A DNA stretch of 64,000 nt from NCBI RefSeq assembly GCF_947497275.1, contig NZ_CANMFS010000008.1:62001-126000 (forward strand). Reading direction: 5' to 3'. The notes beneath the pieces were generated by a model that saw only the letters and a list, made by a program, of their open reading frames with translations, did not search any database and was not told the DNA's origin. How positions within the stretch are numbered: position 1 is the first letter of the stretch; the number at the start of each line of letters is the position of its first letter. The position numbers were made by a program, and so were the translations under genes. This stretch comes from an uncultured Sulfitobacter sp. GTDB taxonomy: Bacteria; Pseudomonadota; Alphaproteobacteria; Rhodobacterales; Rhodobacteraceae. Positions 52,181-61,205 of the stretch are shown here, piece by piece.

Positions 52181-52978
52181 ATGAAACTCTCCATTGCCCA
52201 CACCACCCAATACGACTACGACGCGCCGGTGATTTACAGCCTGCAACAGGTGCGCCTGACACCGCCGGATTCGGTCCATCAAACGGTGCGCAACTGGTCG
52301 CTCGATATCGAGGGGGGGCGCGAAGAGTTATCTTTCGTCGACCAATACCAGAACCTTACAACGCTGGTTCAGGCAGAGCCCGGTGAAACCCGTGTAGCAA
52401 TCACCGCGTCCGGAGAAGTGGAAACACATACCGCGAACGGTATTTTCGGAAAGATCTACGGACGTGCACCGCTTTGGCATTTCATGCAGTCGACCTCACG
52501 CACCGCACCGGGGCGCAGGATCAACAAGCTGGCGAAACTGATCCGGCGCAAAGGGGACCTGCTGGGTGATCTGCACAAACTCTCGGCAGAAATCCTGAGC
52601 ATCGTACCCTATAGCACCGCACCGACGCAGGCGACCACGACGGCGGAAGACGCGCTGGGGGCGGGGGGCGGAGTATGTCAGGATCACGCGCAGATCTTTG
52701 TCGCCGCCGCGCGCGCCGCCGGCGTGCCGGCCCGCTATGTCAGCGGATACCTGATGATGAATGATCGCGTCGATCAGGACGCGAGCCATGCCTGGGCCGA
52801 GGCCCATCTGGACGATCTCGGCTGGGTCGGTTTCGACGTTTCCAACGGCTATTCACCCGATGAACGCTACGTCCGGATTGCGGCTGGACTGGATTCGCGC
52901 GATGCAGCGCCCATCACGGGCATGCGCCTTGGCGCTGCGCGTGAATCAATGATTGTATCGCTTCAGGTTCAGCAATAG
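52181..52978 (+). CDS. Transglutaminase-like cysteine peptidase (second copy, Anbu operon)
   Basis: A 265-residue protein. The N-terminal domain opens MKLSIAHTTQYDYDAPVIYS, typical of the bacterial transglutaminase N-terminal domain. The core has the catalytic Cys in GGGVCQDHAQIFVAAARAAGVPARYVSGY, His in DASHAWAEAHL and Asp in VGFDVSNGY. AGGA precedes the ATG, 12 bases after the alpha-E gene. This is the copy that matches the standard Anbu operon order. Confidence 0.9.
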   Translation: MKLSIAHTTQYDYDAPVIYSLQQVRLTPPDSVHQTVRNWSLDIEGGREELSFVDQYQNLTTLVQAEPGETRVAITASGEVETHTANGIFGKIYGRAPLWHFMQSTSRTAPGRRINKLAKLIRRKGDLLGDLHKLSAEILSIVPYSTAPTQATTTAEDALGAGGGVCQDHAQIFVAAARAAGVPARYVSGYLMMNDRVDQDASHAWAEAHLDDLGWVGFDVSNGYSPDERYVRIAAGLDSRDAAPITGMRLGAARESMIVSLQVQQ

Positions 52979-53028
52979 GGAGTGGAACATTCCCGGTCTG
53001 TCCGTGATCTAGCTATTGGAATTATACA

Positions 53029-53769
53029 GTGACCTATTGCGTCGGCCTGCGGTTGAAACAAGGCTTGGTGTTCATGTCCGACACGCGAACCAACGCGGGC
53101 GTCGATAACTTTTCGGTGACGAAAAAGATGTTCACCTGGCATGTGCCGGGCGAGCGGATGATCACTTTGATGACTGCCGGAAATCTTGCCACGACACAGG
53201 CGGTTATCAGCCTTCTGGAAGAGCGCTCCAAGCAGCCGTCCGACCGCAGCCCGACTATCCTCGAACAACCGACGATGTTTCAGGTGGCGCGCGTGGTCGG
53301 TGCGACGCTGATGGAAGTGATCGAAAACAGCGGCCCCGAGGGCCAGACAGCGACATCGCAGTTCAAGGCATCCGTTATCGTCGGCGGGCAGATCAAGGGC
53401 GGGATGCCGACCCTGTTTCTGATCTATCCCGAAGGCAATTTTATCGAGATCAGCGAAGACAATCCCTTTTTTCAAATCGGTGAAGCGAAGTACGGTAAAC
53501 CGATCCTCGTGCGGGCCTATGAAGCGGACATGAGCTTTGAGGATACGATCAAGTTGCTGATGGTGTCGTTTGATTCCACGATCAAAGCGAACCTGTCCGT
53601 CGGGCTGCCGCTGGATCTGCAGGTCTATGCCAAGGACAGCTTTGAACCTACCGAGCTGCCACGCATCACCCAGGACGACGAATACTATCAGCTTATCTCC
53701 CAAAGTTGGGGGGAGGCGCTGCGAACGGCGTTGATGCATTTGCCAAGCTACAAACTGCAATCGGACTGA
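53029..53769 (+). CDS. Anbu, proteasome-type peptidase
   Basis: A 246-residue Ntn-hydrolase of the proteasome-beta/HslV-like Anbu group. The start is GTG. After the initiator Met is removed, Thr1 is the nucleophile (TYCVGLRLKQGLVFMSDTRT), with Asp17 in SDTR and the Lys pair at 31-32 in VTKKMF filling the other proteasome active-site roles. The chain ends with a helix, EALRTALMHLPSYK. Anbu forms an open helical ring with no ATPase partner known. The four genes upstream are its usual operon partners. It is convergent with a DUF1045 gene. Confidence 0.92.
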   Translation: MTYCVGLRLKQGLVFMSDTRTNAGVDNFSVTKKMFTWHVPGERMITLMTAGNLATTQAVISLLEERSKQPSDRSPTILEQPTMFQVARVVGATLMEVIENSGPEGQTATSQFKASVIVGGQIKGGMPTLFLIYPEGNFIEISEDNPFFQIGEAKYGKPILVRAYEADMSFEDTIKLLMVSFDSTIKANLSVGLPLDLQVYAKDSFEPTELPRITQDDEYYQLISQSWGEALRTALMHLPSYKLQSD

Positions 53770-53779
53770 CAACTGCCGG

Positions 53780-54463
53780 TCAGGCTTTGCCAATGAGCCG
53801 GTACCGCGCAATCTGATGAAACAGTCCCTCGCTGTCCTCTCCCATGAGCGTTACCGCGTCGATGGGATAAGGCTGCGGGACGAGGGATTCCACCCGGGCA
53901 GCCAGCGCCGCAATGACGCGTGCCGCATCGCTGTGGGAAAGTGATCCGGTCAGCGTGATATGAAAGTTGAAGTCGTCAAAGACATACGGATATCCCCATC
54001 CGTGCAGCTGCTCCGTCTGACGTGCGCTTAACCGCGCGGGCACGCGGCGCGCGATTTCCGGGTCAGTCAGCGGGGCGCGAAACCGGTCGAACGCGCGCAC
54101 GACCTCTTCGGCGAGCGCGCATAGGGCACGGCTGTCAGCCGTCGGGCGCAACGCCACGAAACGGAACCTGTCGCTCAGCGCGACCTGCGAAAGCATGACC
54201 GGCGCGCGGGTGGCCGCGAACTCGGCCATCGCGCGCTCAAGGTCGATTTGGTCCGCACCATTGATTAGACGAAATGGCGCCTTCAGCGTCGCGTGCAGCC
54301 CATATTTCCGTGGTGCCGCGGTAACGGAGGACACGTCGACACCGTCGATTTGTGGATGCGCAGCGGCCTTGCCGCGCGCGCTGTCCCACCCCAACCAAGA
54401 GGCGCCGAACTCCGCCAGCGGACCTTCGGGCGGCGTGTGGAAAACCGCGTAACGTGTATACAT
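53780..54463 (-). CDS. DUF1045 family protein (2H phosphoesterase fold)
   Basis: A 227-residue protein starting MYTRYAVFHTPPEGPLAEFG, with two HxT motifs, YGLHATLKAPF near 55 and FNFHITLTGSL near 165, spaced as in the 2H phosphodiesterase superfamily. DUF1045 genes often sit in phosphonate (phn) clusters. Here no phn gene is adjacent: it follows the ThDP/ligase/TRAP operon on the same strand by 27 bases and may be its last gene. The substrate is unknown. Confidence 0.8.
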   Translation of the reverse strand: MYTRYAVFHTPPEGPLAEFGASWLGWDSARGKAAAHPQIDGVDVSSVTAAPRKYGLHATLKAPFRLINGADQIDLERAMAEFAATRAPVMLSQVALSDRFRFVALRPTADSRALCALAEEVVRAFDRFRAPLTDPEIARRVPARLSARQTEQLHGWGYPYVFDDFNFHITLTGSLSHSDAARVIAALAARVESLVPQPYPIDAVTLMGEDSEGLFHQIARYRLIGKA

Positions 54464-54490
54464 CGCGCCCGCCCCTGCGTGCCGCTGCCT

Positions 54491-56050
54491 CTATAGCATG
54501 ACTTCGATGAGACGTGGACCAGATCCCGACAGGCCTTCGTCCATCGCCGCTTCCAGCGCCTCGCACTCCGTGACCTGCTCTGCCTCGACGCCCATGGAAC
54601 GGGCCATCTGCACCCAGTCGATGGCGGGTCGGTCGAGGCTGAGCATGTCCAGCGCGCGGGGGCCAGGATTGCTCACCCCGACGTTGGTCAACTCGCCGCG
54701 CAGAATCTTGTAGCTGCGGTTCGCGAAGATCAGGACAGTGATGTCGAGATTCTCACGCGCCATCGTCCACAGCGCCTGAACAGTGTACATCGCCGAGCCG
54801 TCGCCGAGCAACGCCAGCACCTTTCGGTCAGGACAGGCGACGGCGGCACCGATGGCCACCGGCATGCCGTAGCCGATGGACCCCCCGCAATTGTTGAGCC
54901 AGTCATGCTTTGGCGCGCCTTTGGTAACGGGAAAGAATGCGCGACCCGTGGTGATGGATTCGTCCACGACGATGCCGTTTTCAGGGATTGCACGGGCGAT
55001 CACAGCGGCAAGATTGTCGAGGTTGATCGTACCTTCGGGGCGGTCGGGCAATTCCGCCTCGGCAACATGTGCGGGGGGGGTATCGGTGGCCCCGGTCGCC
55101 GCGCACAAAGCGTCGAGCGCGCCAGTCAGATCCGCACCGCCATCCGCCAGCTTGAGAATTTCGGCGCCCTCACGTGTCAGAACGGCGGGCATACCGGGAT
55201 AGGCGAAAAACCCGATGGGCGCACGCGCGCCCAGAAGGACGATACGCTTGTAGGGTTCGAGCACTTTCAGCGCGATATCGATGGGATAGGGCACACGGCC
55301 CACAACGACCCGTCCCGCACCCCGTTCAAGCCGCGCGTTCGCCCATTCCGACAACAGCTTGCAGCCGGTCTTTGCCGCGATGCGGCCCGCCGTCTTAAGA
55401 TTGGCCTCGGTCAACGCCCCGCCGCCAAGCAACAACAGCGTCTCTGGGCCATCGAGAGCCTGCGCCGCCTGCTCCAGAATGCTGTCATCGAAGGGCTGCG
55501 GTGCCGGCACGGCAAGCGCGTCCTGCGGCACCCCGCCGTCCGTCCATGCCGTATCGCTCGGCAGGATCAACGATGCGATCTGACCCGGTGCGGTCATCGC
55601 GGCCTGCACCGCGTCGGCGGCGTCCTGTCCGACTGTCGTGGAGGTGGGCGAGGTACGAACCCAATGCGATACGGGCCGCGCGATGCCCTCGATGTCCGAG
55701 GTAAGCGGCGCGTCGAGTTCGATGTGGCTCGGCGCGTGCTCGCCGATGATATTCACGACGCCGGAGCCCGCTTTCTTCGCGTTGTGCAGATTCGACAGGC
55801 CATTGGCGAGGCCGGGGCCGAGGTGGAGCAGCGTCGAGGCGGGTTTGCCCGCCATCCGGTAGTACCCATCGGCGGCACCGGTCGCGACGCCTTCCTGCAA
55901 GGCCAGCACGGATCGCATCCCCGCTACATGATCCAGTGCGGCGACAAAATGCATTTCGGAGGTTCCGGGATTGGTAAAACACACCTCGACCCCGCTCGCC
56001 AGAAGGGTTTTCACGAGGCTTTCGGCGCCGTTCATGGTGTCATCAGTCAC
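54491..56050 (-). CDS. Thiamine-diphosphate-dependent enzyme (acetolactate synthase large-subunit-like)
   Basis: A 519-residue ThDP enzyme. The N-terminal PYR domain has the catalytic Glu in LALQEGVATGAADGYYRMAG. The PP domain carries the metal/ThDP motif LLGDGSAMYTVQALW, with Asn in FANRSY about 30 residues later, and NNCGGSIGYGMPVAIGAA precedes it. It starts with GTG at 56050, overlapping the ligase stop (GTGA) and with AAAGGA upstream; the ATG at 56035 has no ribosome site. It lacks an obvious FAD-binding signature for true acetolactate synthase, so a decarboxylase or lyase acting on a 2-oxo acid is plausible. Confidence 0.83.
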   Translation of the reverse strand: MTDDTMNGAESLVKTLLASGVEVCFTNPGTSEMHFVAALDHVAGMRSVLALQEGVATGAADGYYRMAGKPASTLLHLGPGLANGLSNLHNAKKAGSGVVNIIGEHAPSHIELDAPLTSDIEGIARPVSHWVRTSPTSTTVGQDAADAVQAAMTAPGQIASLILPSDTAWTDGGVPQDALAVPAPQPFDDSILEQAAQALDGPETLLLLGGGALTEANLKTAGRIAAKTGCKLLSEWANARLERGAGRVVVGRVPYPIDIALKVLEPYKRIVLLGARAPIGFFAYPGMPAVLTREGAEILKLADGGADLTGALDALCAATGATDTPPAHVAEAELPDRPEGTINLDNLAAVIARAIPENGIVVDESITTGRAFFPVTKGAPKHDWLNNCGGSIGYGMPVAIGAAVACPDRKVLALLGDGSAMYTVQALWTMARENLDITVLIFANRSYKILRGELTNVGVSNPGPRALDMLSLDRPAIDWVQMARSMGVEAEQVTECEALEAAMDEGLSGSGPRLIEVML

Positions 56051-57621
56051 GGGTTTTCCTTTTGATTTTTCCAGTAGGGTGCGCGCAGATCCTTCTTGAG
56101 GATCTTGCCGATGGTGCTGCGGGGCAGGCTTTCGCGGACCTCCACCGCCGACAGGCGCTGGCTTTTGCCCAGTATGTCGTTTGCGCGGTTGCGCAGATCG
56201 TCGCCAGTGCGCGCCGCGCCTTCGCGCAGCACTACGAGGCCCAGCGGCGTCTCGCCCCACTGCTCAGACGGCACACCGATCACGGCGGCGTCCACGACGT
56301 CGGGATCCGAAAGCAGAACCAGCTCAAGATCATTGGCATAGATGTTGAGGCCGCCGGAAATGATCATGTCCTTCTTGCGGTCGGACAGGACCAGAAATCC
56401 GTCCTTGTCGAACGACCCCATATCGCCGGAGCGAAAGAAAATCTCTCCGTCAGCATCGCGCCAGATGTACTCGGCCGTCAGATCATCGCGACCGTAGTAT
56501 CCCGCCATCATCGTCGGTCCGCGCCCGCAGATCTCGCCAACCGTGCCGGGCGGGACTTCATTGCCCTGCGCGTCGATCAGTCGGATGTCGTTACCCGGCG
56601 CAAGCTGGCCAACCGTGTGCAGCTTGGTGGGGTGTTCATCGGCGACCAGGACGGTAACGCCGCCGCCTTCGGTCAGGCCGTAGTATTCGATTAGCTTACC
56701 GGGAAACCGGGCGAGCACATCTTCCTTCACATCGCGGCGCAGGGGGGCGGAGGTAGAGAATTTGATCCGCATGGCGTCCAGATCGAAACTGTCGAAATCG
56801 ACCACGTCCATGATGCGCTTGTACTGGACGGGCACCAGCATCGTATGGGTTATCTTCTCGCGCGCGGCGATTTCGAGGTATGCGCGCGCGTCGAATTTGG
56901 GCATCAGATACACCGTGGACCCGCCGAACAGCGTCGGAAGGAACGATACTATGGTGGTATTGGAATAAAGCGGCGTCGAAATCAGCGTGCGGGCCTCGTC
57001 GTCGTATCCATTGGGCGTCACGCGGTCCATCTGCGCCGCGCGCATCCAGTGATTGTGCAAGATCCCCTTGGGGGTGCCCGTGGTGCCGGACGAATAGATC
57101 AGGTTGAACGGATCGTTCATGTCGATGGGAACCATCGGGTCATCCGTACCCGCATTGGCCAACGCGTCTTCGTAGCTTTGATAGCCGGGGTCGGCAAAAT
57201 CAATCGCGAAGCGTTCGAGCGGAAGAGAGGGCAGAAAGCTGTCCACCAGGTCCCGGTACTGCGCGGCGACAAAGATCGCGCGCGCGCCGCAATCCAACAG
57301 CATCTTGTGCAACGCGTCGGGCGATGCCATCGACGATAGCGGCGTGACGCATCCACCGGCGCGCAGGATGCCCATGAAAAGCTCGGCGTAGGGTATGGAA
57401 TTGGGCGAGATCACCGCGACGGTGTCGCCTTTTTGCAGCCCCCGGTCGAGCAGCAGGTTTGCGACCTTGTTGATCCGGGTATCGAAGGAACCCCAGCTGA
57501 GGGTTTCTCCTGCACATACGATTGCAGTCTTGTCGGGATGCGCGCGCGCGTTCACGCGGACCCGGTCGACGATGGTTTCGACCGGCGGCGTGCCGGAGAC
57601 GGGAGGTTCGATCTTGATCAT
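56047..57621 (-). CDS. Acyl-CoA synthetase / AMP-binding enzyme of the TAXI operon
   Basis: A 524-residue ANL-family ligase. The P-loop is LIYSSGTTGTPKGILHNH near 170. EYYGLTEGGGVT, FRSGDMGSFD, DRKKDMIISGGLNIYANDLE and the C-terminal lysine in PRSTIGKILKKDL are all intact. It overlaps the TRAP permease upstream (ATGA) and the ThDP gene downstream (GTGA), so import, CoA activation and the ThDP step are co-expressed. The substrate is probably the organic acid brought in by the transporter; its identity is not readable. Confidence 0.88.
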   Translation of the reverse strand: MIKIEPPVSGTPPVETIVDRVRVNARAHPDKTAIVCAGETLSWGSFDTRINKVANLLLDRGLQKGDTVAVISPNSIPYAELFMGILRAGGCVTPLSSMASPDALHKMLLDCGARAIFVAAQYRDLVDSFLPSLPLERFAIDFADPGYQSYEDALANAGTDDPMVPIDMNDPFNLIYSSGTTGTPKGILHNHWMRAAQMDRVTPNGYDDEARTLISTPLYSNTTIVSFLPTLFGGSTVYLMPKFDARAYLEIAAREKITHTMLVPVQYKRIMDVVDFDSFDLDAMRIKFSTSAPLRRDVKEDVLARFPGKLIEYYGLTEGGGVTVLVADEHPTKLHTVGQLAPGNDIRLIDAQGNEVPPGTVGEICGRGPTMMAGYYGRDDLTAEYIWRDADGEIFFRSGDMGSFDKDGFLVLSDRKKDMIISGGLNIYANDLELVLLSDPDVVDAAVIGVPSEQWGETPLGLVVLREGAARTGDDLRNRANDILGKSQRLSAVEVRESLPRSTIGKILKKDLRAPYWKNQKENP

Positions 57622-59627
57622 TGGCTTCCGACCGCTTTTGCCCCGGCTGAATTTGCACGCCATGCAACGAACAACGGCAAAGCACACAGGGCGGCACCGA
57701 TGACGAAAGATTCGACATAGCCGATGTTCATGATGTCAGTCTTCGGTTTGGCGATCATTACGCCGCCGAAGAACAGCATTACGCGCAGTGGCAGACCGGC
57801 AGCTCCTGTCAACGGCCCCACAAGGCTGACGTAGCCTTGCAGCGCCGCCCCGATCATCGCAACGCCGATCAACGCACAGCTCAGGGCGGTGACGACCTCG
57901 AGCGCGGGTGCCTGTCCGATCAGTGCGGGGTTCAATACGAAGAAGAAAGGCGCGATGTAGATGACGCCGCCCAGGCGCATCGCCTCGAACCCGGTTGCGA
58001 TCGGATTGGACCCGGCCATGGTGGACGCGGCGAAAGCACCCAGGGCAACGGGGGGCGTGATGTAGCTGACCATGCCCCAATACAGAATGAACAGGTGCAC
58101 AGCGAGCTGGTTCAGCCCGCCGGCTTCCAGCGCGGGTGCGAGTACGACGGCAAGGAAGATATAGCACGCCGTAACCGTCATCCCCATACCGAAGATGAAC
58201 GCCGTGACCGCGCCCATGAGTACCAGCACCAGCGTGTTGTCACCCGCCATGAAAACCAGTTCGTTGACCAGCGTCCCGGCAAGCCCGGTGGCGGAGAACG
58301 AGCCCACGATAAGACCGACACCCAGCAGGATCGCCGTCAGTTCGGCAAGACCCATGCCAACGCCCACGATCATGTTGCCAAGCCGTTCGAGGTTAAGCCG
58401 GTGGGACGCGCGGAACTGGTTTACCACGAGCAGCAGTGCAGTTGCGTAGAAAGGCGCGGAGGTTTCGCGGCGCATGACGATCATCATGAACAACAGCAGC
58501 GCGAAAACAAAGATGTAGGGCCAGCCTTCTTTCATCACCTGCTTGAGAACCGGCAGATCCGGCTTGGGCAGACCGCGCAGGCCACGACGCGCGGAATAGG
58601 CGTCGATCTGTACGAAAAGGCTGAAGTAGTACAGAATGCTCGGGATCGCCGCCGCGAGCGCGATTTCCACGTAGGGACGCGACAGGAACGATGCCATGAC
58701 GAACGCGGTGGCCCCCATGATGGGCGGCATCAACACACCGCCGGTGGAGGCGCAGGCCTCTGTCGCGGCGGCGGTCTTGGCGGAAAAGCCGGTTTTGCGC
58801 ATGGCGGGAATTGAGACTGCGCCGGTCGTCAGCACATTCGAGATGACCGAGCCGGACATCGACCCCATGAACCCGGATGCGAAAATCGACACTTTCGCAG
58901 CGCCGCCGCGGTACCCGCCGACCATGCCAAGGGCGAGATCGTTGAAGAATTGACCGCCCCCGGTACGCTGCAGGACCGCGCCGAACAGGATAAAGCCGAT
59001 GACCACGCCACCGAAGGCCTTCATGGGGATGCCGAAAGAACTTTCGGCTGAATAGATGTGATAGGGAACCGTCTGCATGAACGTGCTTTGGAAGCCCGAA
59101 AACGGGTCAGGCACCTGCCCTGCGAAAGTCGGGTAGAACGCAAACAGGGTGACGATGCAGAACAGGATCAACCCACCCGCGCGGCGGGTCGCTTCGAGGA
59201 TCAGCAGGAAAAAGACCACGGCGACGTATTGCGCAAACTCGGGCGCCGCGTATTCCCATCCCTGCGATAGGTTCGCCTGTGCATTCTGGCTCAGGTAGAA
59301 TGTCGTGACGAGCGACAGCGCGAAGAGCACCCAGTCCAGCACGGAGGGCGTTCCGCCCTTGCCACCGCGGATCTGGAAGATGAGAAAGCTGAGAGCCAGG
59401 AACAGGCCGCCCAGCAGATAGAGGTACCGCCCGTCGATCAGGACGATTCCAAAAACCTGGATGTTGAAAAGCTGGTTCACGACCAGCGCCAGCGAGAACA
59501 GCGTGCCGATGATCACGACCCAACGTGCCGGTCCGGCAATACGCTCGGCGGGTGTGGCTCCGTCGATGGAAACCTCCTCAAATGCCTTTTTCGGCGCCGA
59601 GGTGTCGGGCGTATTTTCGTTGGACAT
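57618..59627 (-). CDS. Fused TRAP transporter permease (4TM-12TM, TAXI type)
   Basis: A 669-residue membrane protein joining the small (DctQ-like, about 30-175) and large (DctM-like) TRAP permeases in one chain, as is standard for TAXI systems. Key segments are KAFGGVVIGFILFGAVLQRTGGG, FASGFMGSMSGSVISNVLTTGA, TEACASTGGVLMPPIMGATAFVM and ILYWGMVSYITPPVALGAFAA. The cytoplasmic N-terminus is acidic. AGAGAG precedes the ATG. Its stop overlaps the ligase start. Confidence 0.92.
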   Translation of the reverse strand: MSNENTPDTSAPKKAFEEVSIDGATPAERIAGPARWVVIIGTLFSLALVVNQLFNIQVFGIVLIDGRYLYLLGGLFLALSFLIFQIRGGKGGTPSVLDWVLFALSLVTTFYLSQNAQANLSQGWEYAAPEFAQYVAVVFFLLILEATRRAGGLILFCIVTLFAFYPTFAGQVPDPFSGFQSTFMQTVPYHIYSAESSFGIPMKAFGGVVIGFILFGAVLQRTGGGQFFNDLALGMVGGYRGGAAKVSIFASGFMGSMSGSVISNVLTTGAVSIPAMRKTGFSAKTAAATEACASTGGVLMPPIMGATAFVMASFLSRPYVEIALAAAIPSILYYFSLFVQIDAYSARRGLRGLPKPDLPVLKQVMKEGWPYIFVFALLLFMMIVMRRETSAPFYATALLLVVNQFRASHRLNLERLGNMIVGVGMGLAELTAILLGVGLIVGSFSATGLAGTLVNELVFMAGDNTLVLVLMGAVTAFIFGMGMTVTACYIFLAVVLAPALEAGGLNQLAVHLFILYWGMVSYITPPVALGAFAASTMAGSNPIATGFEAMRLGGVIYIAPFFFVLNPALIGQAPALEVVTALSCALIGVAMIGAALQGYVSLVGPLTGAAGLPLRVMLFFGGVMIAKPKTDIMNIGYVESFVIGAALCALPLFVAWRANSAGAKAVGSQ

Positions 59628-59652
59628 GGGCTGGCTCTCTTTAACAGAAGTC

Positions 59653-59687
59653 GAAAAAGACCGGCCGGCATACCGCGCCGACCGGTC
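59653..59687 (-). terminator. Terminator/attenuator between the TAXI binding protein and the TRAP permease
   Basis: GACCGGCCGGC (59659-59669) pairs with GCCGACCGGTC (59677-59687) with a single mismatch. On the minus strand it is followed by TTTTT (59654-59658). It lies between the binding-protein stop and the permease start and likely lets only part of the transcription continue. Confidence 0.75.
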
Positions 59688-59704
59688 CGATTAACGGCTC
59701 AGGA

Positions 59705-60841
59705 TCAGAATGTGATCTCGAACCCGCCATCTTTCAAAGCCTGACGACGCGCTTGCGCCCATGCCGCCTCCCAATCTTCGGGATCGGTTTCCTTCAGTGC
59801 GTCCCACGCACCGATCAACGCTTCCTGGCGCTTGACCAAGTTGTCGTTATGCGCCTGCGCGGCATCCGACCAGACACCTTTCTCGGTATAATAGCGGATC
59901 GCACCTTCATGATAGGGAACGACCCATTCCATATCCTGTTTGTCGATTGACCAGCCGCTGATGCCGGGGGCCTTGCCGTCATACTGCGGGAACAGCTCGA
60001 CCATCGCTTTGGTCATGTTATAGACCAGATCTTCGTCCGTCTCGTCCGTTGCCGTCAGAACAGGATAGGCATAGCCCGCGCCCTGATAGCCGTCAGTGCC
60101 GTCGATTGTCGCGCCGACCATGGCCTTATTCGGCGTAAAGAAGGGGGCGATTGCCGTCATCCGCGCGATACCTTCGGCGTTGTCAGGATCGATCGGGGGC
60201 CAGAACAAACCGCGCGGACCCGCTTCGGCCTCATAGGCCTTGCCGGAGTTCGTGGAGGCGAAGGTCGCATCGACCTGGCCTTCGATCAAACCGGTCCAGC
60301 CGGCACCGAACCCACCGAAATCGACGCGCTCCACGTCATCCCATGTCAGCCCGCCGTAGGCAAGATAGGCTTCCGTGTTCACGTTCAACGCCGGCGCGCC
60401 GACGATGTAGGCCACGCGCTTGCCCTTGAGATCGGAGAACTCCTCGATGCCCATATCGGCGGCTACGCCGACCGCAAGATTGATCGCGCCGCCGTTGTTG
60501 GCCATCAGGACGCGGATCGGCTGTGGACCCCAGTTTTCGGCACCGAAATCAAACACGCCTTCTTGCGCCATGAAACTGCCACCGACACCCGTCGCGGAGA
60601 ATTCGACGCGACCCTGCCGCAGCGGTTCAGTGCGTGAAACGTCGTTCTTTCCCGGCAGCACGCGCAGGTTTACACCCGTCGCATCCTGCAGCGCCGCACC
60701 GATGGCCACGGCCTGGTTATAGCCGGCCGATCCGGTGTCGTAGGCTGTCCAGCTCAGTTGTTTTGGCAGATCTATCTCCTGCGCTGTCGCCATCGTGGCC
60801 GACAGGCCGAAAACAGCAATAGCCGTAGTAAAATTATTCAT
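59705..60841 (-). CDS. TAXI family TRAP solute-binding protein
   Basis: A 378-residue periplasmic protein. It has a signal peptide (NNFTTAIAVFGLSATMATAQ), then QLSWTAYDTGSAGYNQAVAI, the TAXI opening with the Tyr/Gly-rich binding loop. FSDLKGKRVAYIVGAPALNV and LIEGQVDATFASTNSG follow the family pattern. AAAGGGAGG precedes the ATG at 60841. It heads the operon with the fused permease, ligase and ThDP enzyme. TAXI proteins take up dicarboxylates and other organic acids. Confidence 0.9.
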   Translation of the reverse strand: MNNFTTAIAVFGLSATMATAQEIDLPKQLSWTAYDTGSAGYNQAVAIGAALQDATGVNLRVLPGKNDVSRTEPLRQGRVEFSATGVGGSFMAQEGVFDFGAENWGPQPIRVLMANNGGAINLAVGVAADMGIEEFSDLKGKRVAYIVGAPALNVNTEAYLAYGGLTWDDVERVDFGGFGAGWTGLIEGQVDATFASTNSGKAYEAEAGPRGLFWPPIDPDNAEGIARMTAIAPFFTPNKAMVGATIDGTDGYQGAGYAYPVLTATDETDEDLVYNMTKAMVELFPQYDGKAPGISGWSIDKQDMEWVVPYHEGAIRYYTEKGVWSDAAQAHNDNLVKRQEALIGAWDALKETDPEDWEAAWAQARRQALKDGGFEITF

Positions 60842-61205
60842 CGTTTCCTCCCTTTGATGATTTCGGAACACGCCGATTGTGTGGCGCATCCGATGCGGCG
60901 ATGGACGTCATTATTTCGAAACGACGTTTCGCTCTTCGGAACAGGGTATGAATTTTGCGTTTCCATTGTCAACTGACCTTAAGCCAAATCGACGCGCCGG
61001 ATCGCACGCGCGCTCAGTTCCCATATTCAGTGCGTTTCACCAGAGCGAACGGTACAGATCGGTCGCTGTGGCGGATACGGCCCCCGGCCTGCCGGGTGAT
61101 AGATACGCACCGGCCGCAGGCGCGGGCGCCGCTCGCTGTGCTTTGTGCTAGACCTCGCGGGTGCGATGAATAAAACAAGGTATTCCCGTCGCCCGGAGGC
61201 TGTCG
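60842..61205. promoter_or_regulatory. Divergent region upstream of the TAXI operon, with palindrome at 60917-60931
   Basis: This 364-base non-coding region separates the TAXI operon (leftward) and mnmH (rightward). CGAAACG and CGTTTCG form a perfect 7-bp inverted repeat around a single central base at 60917-60931, 76 bases ahead of the TAXI start codon. It is A+T-richer than its surroundings and is a candidate operator. No regulator gene is adjacent. GGAGG just before 61206 is the ribosome site of mnmH. Confidence 0.42.
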
